NCBI GenBank assembly: GCA_048213135.1
Contig: PS015408.1
Coordinates: 54,957 to 77,251 of the forward strand
Reading direction: 5' to 3'
DNA: 22,295 bases
DNA from: Reclinomonas americana ATCC 50394
Lineage: Eukaryota > Jakobida > Jakobea > Jakobida
Part shown: positions 14,335 to 22,295 of the stretch, piece by piece
Layout: each line of letters opens with the position of its first letter
Numbering within the stretch: the stretch's first letter is position 1
Position numbers and translations under genes: made by a program
Notes under the pieces: model-generated
Told to the model about the DNA's origin: nothing
What the model saw: the letters and a program-made list of their open reading frames with translations, nothing else
Databases searched by the model: none

Positions 14335-17281
14335 NNNNNNNNNNNNNNNNNNNNNNNNNNNNNNNNNNNNNNNNNNNNNNNNNNNNNNNNNNNNNNNNNN
14401 NNNNNNNNNNNNNNNNNNNNNNNNNNNNNNNNNNNNNNNNNNNNNNNNNNNNNNNNNNNNNNNNNNNNNNNNNNNNNNNNNNNNNNNNNNNNNNNNNNNN
14501 NNNNNNNNNNNNNNNNNNNNNNNNNNNNNNNNNNNNNNNNNNNNNNNNNNNNNNNNNNNNNNNNNNNNNNNNNNNNNNNNNNNNNNNNNNNNNNNNNCTC
14601 TCTCTCTCTCTATAGATCGACCTCTGAGACCATCGATCGTCATTCTTGAGATCTCTTGCGCACCATTTCTCGTGAAGAGCACGAGAGGAGAGCGAGCGAT
14701 TGCCAATTCTTGCAGTGCAGTATGAGACACTGAGGGAAAGAGAAAGCACGATTGATTAGGAAGCCACAGTTATTTGCCTTGCAGAGAGCTAGTCGATGTC
14801 TTTGGTGACCGCGAAGGAAAAAGAAACGGCAGCGATCCTCGCGACTCACAGTCTCCTTTGCCCTTCCCTCCCTCTCCCTCCTCCTCTCTCTCCGCAGGGC
14901 GCCATCTCCTCCTCCGGCCTCTCCGCCTGCACCTCCTCCCAGTACTTCAACATGGCCACCATGTCGTGCACCGACTGCTTCTCCGTCGGCTACGAACCCG
15001 ATCCAACCACCCTCTACACGTCATGTCGATGCGCCGAGGGCTATCAGGCGGTGTGGCCCATGGATGATACCTCGAACAGGTAAAGCACGCAGACACAGGG
15101 ACTGTTTCGTCTACTCGCGTTGGTGCTGTCCGTGTCTCAGTTGTGGCAGAGTGCTCTCTAATTGTCGTCACTTTGAGCGATTCCCCTGCGTTTTGCAACT
15201 GCTGTCATTCTCACCCCCTCGCCCTTCCCTTTTCCTCCCTTCTCCCTCCCCTCCCTCAGTCTCGGCTTCACCTGCAAGGCCTGCGGCGCCAACACCGGCT
15301 CTACTGCCGATCGCCTCCGCTGCGTCGAATGCACCGGCAGCGGCGTGGGCTTCACCACTGGCGTCGGCTGCACCTGCGCAGCAAACTCGGGTCAGGCTCT
15401 GTTCGAAACAGATGCGGCCGGCAACGCACTGGCCAAACCCGTGTGCCTCTCGTGCCCGTCCAATATGTATGTGTCGGCAACTGATCGGTGAGATAACAAG
15501 CCTTCTCTCCGTCGCGCTGCTCCTCTTTCCGTCGCTCTGCTCGTCTCTCCTTGCTCCTCTTTCCGTCGCTCTGCTCCTCTCTCCATCGCTCTGCTCCTCT
15601 CTCCTCGTCGCTCTGCTCCACTTTCTCCGTCGCTCTGCTCCTCTCTCCATCGCTGTGCTCCTCTCTCCTCGTCGCTCTGCTCCTCTCTCCTCGTCGCTCT
15701 GCTCCACTTTCTCCGTCGCTCTGCTCCTCTCTCCATCGCTGTGCTCCTCCTCTCCTTGTCGCTCTGCTCCTCCTCTCTCCATGCTCTCTCTCCCCGCTCG
15801 CTCTGCTCTCTCTCCGCTCGCTCTTTTCTCTCCGCTCCTGCTCGCTCTGCTCTCTCTCTGCTCTCTCTCCGCTCGTTCTACTCTCTCTCCGCTCGCTCTA
15901 CTCTCTCTCCATCGCTGTGCTCCTCCTCTCCTTGTCGCTCTGCTCCTCCTCTCTCCATGCTCTCTCTCCGNNNNNNNNNNNNNNNNNNNNTTCGCTCTGC
16001 TCTCTCTCCGTTCGCTCTGCTCTCTCTCCGTTCGCTCTGCTCTCTCTCCGTTCGCTCTGCTCTCTCTCCGTTCGCTCTGCTCTCTCTCCGTTCGCTCTGC
16101 TCTCTCTCCGTTCGCTCTGCTCTCTCTCCGCTCGCTCTGCTCCCTCTCTCCACTCGCTCTGCTCTCTCCCTCCCCTTCCCCCTCTCTTCCCTCTCTTCCC
16201 TCCCTTCCTCCACCCCCCTCCTCCGTTTCCCTTCCTTCCCCCACCCTCCCCCTCTCCCTCACCCTTCCCCCTCCTCCCCCTTTCCCCCTTACCCCTTCCC
16301 CCTTCCCCCCACACAGCCGCCGCTGCACCCCCTGCGGCGACTGGCGCATGACCCGCGTCGGCAACACCTGCACCTGCCCCGACCCCCTCGCCCAAACCGG
16401 CGGCGAATGCGTCCTCGCCACCGCCCTCTCCACCCTCCAACAGCGCTTCCCCTCCGCCTCCACCATCTCCTTCCTCGACGGCGCCGGCGTCAACGCCGCG
16501 CAATCTTCACTCTTTGCCAACGTGTTCCCGCTGGCCGCCATTCGCTGCGCCGTCGAGGGCTCCTCGCGCCACTGCGTGCAGCTGGCCAATCTGTGCGCCC
16601 TGCGCCTCTACGACACGTCGTCGCCGGCCTGCATTGCGCTGGACGAGGTCACGGCGGCGCAGCAGACGTCGAACAGCAACGGATTCACCGGCTGGCCGGC
16701 GTCGCCAGTGCCGTGGGCGCGCTATCGCTCCGCCAGTGATTTGACCGCGGGCGTCGGTTTCTCACAGTCGGTGTCGTTTGACGGGGACTTGTCGCATTTG
16801 CGGTTGTGGGTCGCCGCCTTTAACATGACCGGGTTTCATGTGGGGACGTACAGGGTGTCCAATGAGACGCAGGTGGGCGGAGGGAAGGAATGGGGGAAGG
16901 GGGTAGAAGGGGAAGGACTGAGGGAGAGGGAGAGGAAGGGAGAGGGGGAGGGGGAGGGCGAGGGAGAGGGCGAGGGATGAGGGAGAGGGAGAGGGAGAGG
17001 GAGAGGGGATTAATGAAGGAGAGAAAGAGGGAGAGAGGAGAAAGAGAGAGGGATAGTGAGTCTGATAGAGTTCTGGGTGCATGCTCTCCATATCCGCTGT
17101 TCGTAAATAGAACGATGCATCAACTTCGATCGAAGCATCAGTGAGCAGGAGAGGAGACTCGGAACACGATAGTGCTGTCAGTTTCGCTTCTGTCTCCTTG
17201 TCCTTGCTGTTCTCGCTCTCGCTTACTGATTGTATGTTTGTCTCCCTCTCCTTGCTGTCTCTCTCAACCTTTCCCTCAACT

Positions 17282-17329
<48 letters not shown>

Positions 17330-20300
17330 GCCTTCTCCCTCCTCTTCTTCTCCTTCTTGTTCTTATTCTTCTTGTTCTTTGTTCTTCTTGTTCTTATTCT
17401 TCTTGTTCTTTGTTCTTCTTGTTCTTTGTTCTTCTTGTTCTTTGTTCTTCTTGTTCTTCATTTTTCTTTTCTTTTTCTTCTTCTTCTCTCTTCTTTCATT
17501 ATCCTCTCTATCATATCCTCCTTCTTGTCTCTTTCTTCATATCCTCTCTCACATCTCCCCCCTTTCCCCGATCGCGCAGCTCTGCCCCACCACCAGCACC
17601 ACCCAAGCAGCGGGCATGGAAGTCGGCCGCGTCTACTCCAACGAGTGCTTCATTCGCGTGCAATATCTCGCCTCCCTGCCGTCACCACTGCTGTATGATC
17701 CATGTTGCGTCGCCCAACAACAAAGCAGTGCATAGCACTTTGCTTCTCACTCGTGCTGCAGATGTTGAGTTGTCAAATGGCAGTCTCTTTCCGCTCCCTG
17801 TGCGTGTCACTTTCAAGGACTCGACCACACAGTATTATGTGCGGTGAGTGGCGATCTGATGTGTGGACTTATTTTTTTTTTTATTTTTTGACGTGTTGTT
17901 GCATGCAGACGCTTCTTCGCCTACGACAATGTCAGTGGCGTTAGTACGGGCACGACGCCTGAAGCTGTGCGGTTCTTGAAGAAAGTGTCCTTGGAGTTGC
18001 GTGGTGTAGATGTCCCTTTTCCTGGGCGCTCTCACTCACTCTTCCCCTGATGCAGGGTCACGCTCAACACGGCCGCCAGCTCCGCCGTCAAGATCCCCGT
18101 GCTGGCAGTGCAGTACGCCTCGGCATCCACGGCCAGCGCGCCAGTGCTGGGCTCGGGTGTGGCCAATCGCGTGGTCGACACGGCGGAGGGTAGCTTCAGC
18201 CCGCAGGTGAGTCCAACGACTTGGATATCCCTCACTGTCTGCATTCGGCTGTTTGCCTGCCGTTTCTGGCCTCTTTTCTCGTTTCTTTCTCTCTCTTTCT
18301 TTCTCTCTTACCAACTTTCTCACTTGTGCTTTTCTGGTGCTTTTGTTTGCATATCTGTGAATGCCATTTTACTGTTGTCTCAGTTATGCTCTCTGTGTCT
18401 TTCTCTCCGCCTCTTTCTTCCCTCGCGCTGTGTCTTCTATCGCTTCCGACTGCTGCCTTTCTGTTCGTCTCTCTCGCGTATCACATTAATTCACGAAGTT
18501 GTTGAGCTTCGCTTTCTCGTGATCGTTTGCAGTTTTTCCCTTTTCTGTTCGTCGCTGTCTTCCACTCGTCCCCGCATTGTGTCCTCTATCGCTTCCAGTT
18601 GCTGCTTTTCTGTTGTCTCTGTGATCTGTTGCTCTTTTGTCTGCGATTGCCAGTCTCTTCGTCTTAGTCCATAATTCGCTCTTCGCTTGTGTCTCTCTCA
18701 CCCTTCCGCCTCTCTCTCCCCACCTTGTCGCTTCCGATTCACGATGCTCATCGTGCGTCGCTCTTCTCTGTGATTGCCAGACTCTTCGTTTCAGTCCATC
18801 ATTCGTGTTTCACTTTGTGTCTCTCTCACTCTTCCGCTTCTCTACCTCGCACTGCTTCGTCTGATCTTTCCCTCTTTTGACAGGAGCCTTTCCTCTGACT
18901 GAAGACTGCACTTTCTTCTCTTTTTGTCTCCCTTCTTCTCTCCCTGTTACTCACTTGCCAATAACTGCAGTCGACATACGAGACCGACTACCAGGCCACC
19001 AGCGGCTTCCTCAACGTGTTCGGCGTGGCGGTGTTGGCCACTGGTGCAGCCGTGGTCGTCATTCTGGCGCTCTTCTCGTCGTTCCGGTTTGCCAGGAGGC
19101 GAATGAATGACACGCTGGATGTGGAGGTGCGAGGGGGAGAGAGGAGTGAAGAGAGAGGGAGAGAGAGAGAGTGGGTTGAAGAGAGAAGAAGCAGGATTAG
19201 TGGAGAAGGAAAGAGCAAAAAAGGTAGAAGGAGGAAGGAAGAGAGGCAGAAAAAGAGACCCAGGAGGTGAGAGGTAGAAGAACTAAGAGAGAGGCAAGAA
19301 GAGAGGCAGGAAGAGAGAGACAAGATGAGAGAAGAAGCAGGAAGAAAGAGCTAAGAAGAGTGGCATAAAGAGGCAAGCAGGACTAGAAAGGCAGGAAGAG
19401 AGAGACAGGAAGAGAAGCAGGAGGAGAGATGCAGGAAGAGAGATGATTAAAGAGAGATGGGGACGAGAGAGAGGCAGGACGAGAGAGGCAGGAAGAGAAA
19501 GGCAGGAAGAGAGAGGTAGAAAGTGAGAAACAGGAAGACAAGCAGGAAAAGAGACGCAGGAAGAGAGACACAGGAAGAGAGGCACAAAGAGGAAAAGAAG
19601 AGAGAAACAGGAAGAGAAGCAGGAGGAGAGATGATTGAAGAGAGATAGGGACGCAGAGAGAGGCAGGACGAGAGAGGCAGACAGAGAGAGAAGAAAATGC
19701 GTGTGTGCAACTCGCAGCGATCTGATGGCAGCGCTTCCTTCAACGCACTCTATCTTTCTCTATCTCTTTCGCTCCGTGTGGATGCGTGCGTGTGTGACAG
19801 TGAGGATGAATACACATGTGTGAGTGTTCATGTCTGCTTGAAGCGCTGCGGATGCGTGTGCTCTCTCTGACTCTCTCCTTCTGACACTCGTTCAATCTCT
19901 TCGTCGTTTTGTATCCCTTCTTTCAGTGCTCTCTGATTCGCAAAGCATCGTCTTCTGATCTGTTTCTACTTGCGCAGCTGCTGGCCCACTTTGTCTCAGC
20001 CGTGTTCAATCTCACTGGCGATCTGCTGTGGGTGGCGCTGTCAGTCATTTGTGCATACTGGTGAGTGCCGGAAGCATGCTCGACTCAGGGCGCTCTCCAT
20101 TCCTCACGCTATCCCACGCAGGTACATTTTCTTTAAGCTCCAGTCCAGTGTGTCGCTCTTCCTGCCCAAGTCGTCGGACCTGGCAGTGTTTATTGCCCTG
20201 CTGGCGGTGGCCTTTGCCATCAAGGTCTGTTCCATCACTTTGTTGCATTGTGTGGTGTGTTGAGGTGTGCATCCTCTTCCGCTATCGCCTGTCGCTCCCT

Positions 20301-22295
20301 GTCGCTCTCTGTCGCTCTCTGTCGCTCCCTGCCGCTCTCTGTCGCTCCCTGCCGTTCTCTGTCGCTCTCTGTCGCTCCCTGTCGCTCTCTGTCGCTCCCT
20401 GCCGTTCTCTGTCGCTCCCTGCCGCTCTCTGTCGCTCTCTGTTGCGCCCTGCCGCTCCCTGCCGCTCCCTGTCGCTCTCTGCTCCCTGCCGCCCTTTGCC
20501 GCTCTATGTTGCGCCCTGCCGCTCCCTGCCGCCCCCTGTCGCTTTTCAACCGCTATCTGCCGCTCTCTCCCTCTCTCTTGTCTCTCTTGCATTCGATTTT
20601 GTTTCTCTTTCTTAAGTTTACTCTCCCTCTTTGTCTTCTCCATTTATTCCCCTCTAATTCTGTCAGTCTTTCTCTCTCTCTTTCTCTAACATGCATTATC
20701 CCTTTCTCGCATTATCCCCTCCTTTCGCTCTTCTCTCTCTCTCTCTGTTCTCTCTCTTTGCCCTCGTCTCACATCATTGTGCGCACCTACAGCTGATAGC
20801 GGCCATGTTTATCCTTTACCGCCAGACCCACATGGATGTCTTCTTCCTCGACTGGGAACGCGCCCGCCTCGGCAAGGAAGGCAAGCCGCACCCGGTCTCC
20901 GTCTGGCGTCGTCTGTTTATTGCCAACGAATGGCACGAGCGAGAGGTGCTTGCACTTCTCACCGCTGCTCCTAGACGACCTCCCTCATTCCCTTGTCTTC
21001 TCCTCGCAGGTCACTCGCCTCACCAGCGTCTCCGTCAACCTCCTGCTCACCGTGTTTGTGCTCAACGGCCTGAGCGTCATTTACACCTCGAAACCGGTGC
21101 CGACGGCCAGTGATTTGTCGGCCGGCGTGACGCACCCGCTGCTGAGATTCTTCATCGTGGTGGCGTTGTATTTCGGGTTGTGGGTGTTGCAGGTGAGCGC
21201 GAAAGGGGAAGAGAGAAGAGAGGAATAGGCCTGGTTTCGAGACGTGAGATAGCAGGGAACTGAGGACAACAAGGCGAACGATTGCCAGTGGTGCTTGTGT
21301 TTGCACAACGATTGTCGCGTCGATAGAACTGGAGGCAAAATGGTACAGAAAGCGAATACAGAGCACCATCTGTATTTGGAAGGGAGAGAGTCGGAGAGCG
21401 ATAGAGTGAGAAAGATGAAGAGAAAGACAATGAGAAAGAGAGAGAAAAGAAAGAGGAAGAGAGAATACGAGAACAAATGTAAGAGGGAAAGGCGCGACTT
21501 CTCGTGGTTGCTGTAACTCTGCTCTGCGCAGACGACAGTGTGAAACAAGAGATGTCGACACTTTCTCGCTCTCTCTTCATTCTATTCTGTTTCTGTTTCT
21601 CTCTTTCACTCATTTACTTTCTCCTGTCTCCATTGCCTGCCAGTCGCATTCTCCTGTTGATTGTCTCGCTCTTTTTCTCTCTTTCCCTTTGTTCACTCTC
21701 TCTTCCTGTCCCTTTTCGACTCACTCTCCCTTGCATTCCTCTCCCACACTCATTTGTTGTCTCGCCTTTCTGTCTTCTTTTGTCATGCCATCCACACTAT
21801 CTCTTCCATTCATTCTCTTTTCATCGCCCTGTCTTTCCTTCTTCCATCTCCCGCCCTCTGTTTTCCTTCTCCTCACCACCCATCTTTCTTGCCTCGACCT
21901 CCGTCTCCCTTTTCCTCTTCCTCTCCCTTCCCTCATCTCACCCTCTCCCTTCCCTTTCACCTTTTCCTCATCTCCCCCTTTTCCCTTTCCCTCATCCTTC
22001 CCCCCACCCTTCCCCCTCCACAGATCCTGTGGAAATTCATCATCGAATTCCGCTTCCTGAGCAACCCCACCCACGAACTGGTCGACCTGTGCTCCATCGC
22101 CAACATCTCCGTCTTCTGCCTCCCCGACAACCTTTTCGGCTACTACATTCACGGCGCCGCCATCTTCCCCCACTCCGACACCAACATGTTCCAGTTGAAC
22201 GAGAATCTGCTGAAGGAGGCGGTGAGCTTTCTGGCACCAAAGGGAACGTGGCCATGATCGTATTCTCTCATCATTGCCTGCTGCAGAATCTGGAA
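13948..22295 (+). CDS. TMEM67: Meckelin (TMEM67/MKS3), 3'-partial
   Basis: Transmembrane receptor of the ciliary transition zone (MKS module). Exons: 13948-14049, 14898-15079, 15260-15487, 16317-16872, 17580-17703, 17762-17843, 17909-about 18000, 18056-18206, 18971-19126, 19978-20060, 20122-20224, 20793-20945, 21010-21192, 22024-22221 and 22287-22295. Phases agree at every junction except the one near 18000. About 800 codons are present, ending at residues equivalent to about 735 of the 995-residue human protein. Order: signal peptide, Cys-rich ectodomain, beta-rich ectodomain, then membrane segments. Diagnostic stretches are HMDVFFLDWERARLG, VSVWRRLFIANEWHERE and VDLCSIANISVFCLPDN followed by FGYYIHG and DTNM. 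The last nine bases (NLE after a CTGCAG acceptor) continue the family sequence. Neighbours show no functional link. Confidence 0.95.
14050..14897 (+). repeat. TMEM67: Intron with (GA)n, N gap, (CT)n
   Basis: 848 nt including a 263-N gap (14335-14597). The left flank is GA-rich from 14140 and a pure GA run at 14265-14334; the right flank starts with a CT run (14598-14611). After the gap come about 250 nt of mixed sequence and a CCCTCC/CTCTCTC tract before CCGCAG. Other exons inside the gap cannot be excluded, though the phases on either side fit directly. Confidence 0.8.
14898..16872 (+). other. TMEM67: Meckelin Cys-rich ectodomain exons (three exons)
   Basis: Exons 14898-15079, 15260-15487 and 16317-16872. 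Repeated CxxC pairs: SCTDCFSVGYEPD, SCRCAEGYQAVWP, FTCKACGANTGS, LRCVECTGSG, GCTCAANSGQ, VCLSCPSNMY, RCTPCGDWRM and TCTCPDPLAQTGGEC. These follow the same order as human meckelin (ending near SCACSEPNILTGGLC). After the Cys-rich block a less Cys-rich part begins (FLDGAGVNAAQSSLFANVFP, ANLCALRLYDT). Confidence 0.9.
15488..16316 (+). repeat. TMEM67: Intron minisatellite, 20-bp units, with a 20-N gap
   Basis: 829 nt. From about 15510 to 15960 the array is built of GTCGCTCTGCTCCTCTCTCC-like units of varying length. After the 20-N gap (15971-15990) a perfect 20-bp unit (TTCGCTCTGCTCTCTCTCCG) repeats seven times at 15991-16130. The array then fades into a C/T tract up to the acceptor CCCCACACAG. 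The 20-N gap is one unit long and is probably a scaffolding artefact of unknown true length. Confidence 0.9.
16873..17579 (+). repeat. TMEM67: Intron (707 nt), GGGAGA half then TTC half
   Basis: Donor CAG|GTGGGC. From 16880 to about 17060 the sequence is G/A only (GGGAGAGG units). A unique stretch of about 120 nt follows, then TTC triplets and TTCTTGTTC units at about 17281-17480. The 3' end is pyrimidine-rich, ending GATCGCGCAG. Confidence 0.88.
17580..18206 (+). other. TMEM67: Meckelin membrane-proximal ectodomain exons
   Basis: Exons 17580-17703, 17762-17843, 17909-about 18000 and 18056-18206. They read RVYSNECFIRVQYLASLPSP, LLYDPYVELSNGSLFPLPVR, FKDSTTQYYVRRFFAYDNVS, VRFLKKVSLEL and VTLNTAASSAVKIPVLAVQY. 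The human counterpart (RFFLVDAVSG, then QISLSVHLVPN) aligns with these. Junction 17703/17762 creates the Tyr codon from T|AT. The donor near 18000 is abnormal (see findings). Confidence 0.85.
18207..18970 (+). repeat. TMEM67: Long intron (764 nt) with decayed tandem repeats
   Basis: Donor CAG|GTGAGT, acceptor AACTGCAG. The interior is T/C-rich unique-looking sequence that contains imperfect duplicates. A block near 18643-18715 (GATTGCCAGTCTCTTCGTCT onward) recurs near 18769-18841 with scattered changes, about 126 nt apart. A CTATCGCTTCC block near 18435 recurs near 18585. Confidence 0.75.
19127..19977 (+). repeat. TMEM67: Intron (851 nt) with GA-rich AGGCAGGAAGAGAG array
   Basis: The first 570 nt are almost pure purine with a C every few bases, made of AGGCAGGAAGAGAG-like units. 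A higher-order copy is visible: a block beginning AAGCAGGAGGAGAGATG near 19414 is repeated near 19617 with small changes. From about 19690 the sequence turns mixed and then T/C-rich up to TTGCGCAG. Confidence 0.85.
20225..20792 (+). repeat. TMEM67: Intron (568 nt) with 10-bp GTCGCTCTCT / GCCGCTCCCT minisatellite
   Basis: From about 20285 to 20560 ten-base units GTCGCTCTCT, GTCGCTCCCT and GCCGCTCCCT alternate in tandem. The rest is CT-rich up to the acceptor CACCTACAG. The unit shares its GTCGCTCT core with the DOLPP1 intron 1435-2394 and the meckelin intron 15488-16316. Confidence 0.88.
21193..22023 (+). other. TMEM67: Long intron (831 nt), purine-rich start, pyrimidine-rich end
   Basis: Donor CAG|GTGAGC. 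The first 320 nt are GA-rich (GAAGAGAGAAGAGAG; GAGAAAGACAATGAGAAAGAG). From about 21540 it turns into a C/T tract of nearly 480 nt ending CCCTCCACAG. No coding content is seen. Confidence 0.85.

Larger units (their letters stand above)
18971..22295 (+). other. TMEM67: Meckelin transmembrane-region exons
   Basis: Exon 18971-19126 starts TYETDYQATSGFLN and carries the first membrane segment (VAVLATGAAVVVILALFSSF). Exons 19978-20060 and 20122-20224 give further hydrophobic segments (LLWVALSVICAYWYIFF, then LAVFIALLAVAFAIK). Exon 20793-20945 carries the conserved cytoplasmic HMDVFFLDWER loop. Exon 21010-21192 has two hydrophobic stretches (VNLLLTVFVLNGL and FFIVVALYFGLWVLQ). Exons 22024-22221 and 22287-22295 give VDLCSIANISVF, FGYYIHG and NENLLKEANLE. 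The final part of the protein, including its last membrane segments, lies beyond the window. Confidence 0.92.

Noticed and set aside
15991-16130. Seven perfect 20-bp repeats that could suggest a CRISPR-like array
   Set aside because: There are no spacers between units and it lies in an intron of a eukaryotic gene; it is a minisatellite.
17172-17579. Leu/Phe/Ser-rich frames resembling membrane segments
   Set aside because: Translation of TTC/CT repeats in an intron. Conserved meckelin sequence begins only at 17580.
20104-20643. Antisense Arg/Gln/Ala/Glu repeat frames
   Set aside because: Reverse translation of the 10-bp minisatellite in a meckelin intron.

Overview
This is a eukaryotic nuclear fragment, most likely from a unicellular organism with cilia or with a ciliated ancestry. 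The genes are split by GT-AG introns, the introns are full of CT/GA repeats, and one gene is the cilium transition-zone receptor meckelin. I cannot name the species. All four genes recognised lie on the + strand. Three assembly gaps (N runs at 4495-5476, 14335-14597 and 15971-15990) interrupt the window.

Layout. (1) 499-2996: the 3' five exons of a dolichyldiphosphatase (DOLPP1, PAP2 superfamily), an ER enzyme that recycles the dolichol carrier; its N-terminal exon(s) lie upstream of the window. (2) 3409-7006: a gene I do not recognise, ending in a long Asp/Glu-rich tail; part of it lies in the 982-N gap. (3) 7322-13460: a large NLR-like protein of about 1901 residues in seven exons. Its reconstructed order is ubiquitin-like domain, degenerate HEPN-like module, Pro/Ser linker, second ubiquitin-like domain, second HEPN-like module with an intact RNKLRH (RX4H) motif, NACHT NTPase, pentapeptide repeats, 14 WD40 repeats and an acidic tail. 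The N-terminal half is an internal tandem duplication of about 1.29 kb. (4) 13948-22295 and beyond: TMEM67/meckelin, fifteen coding exons from a signal peptide through the Cys-rich ectodomain into the membrane region, running off the right end of the window.

The most unusual content is gene 3. It looks like an intracellular sensor/effector: WD40 propellers as ligand platform, NACHT as switch, HEPN as possible RNase, and two ubiquitin-like domains. It uses more CGA and GTG codons than its C-ending-codon-rich neighbours (impression by eye). The other genes are housekeeping or ciliary and have no evident functional link to it.

Intron structure is also striking. Introns fall into two size classes, about 55-95 nt and about 570-990 nt, with a single 180-nt exception. 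The long ones are built of tandem repeats. Several run from purine-rich at the 5' end to pyrimidine-rich at the 3' end, and a GTCGCTCT core recurs in long introns of two different genes.
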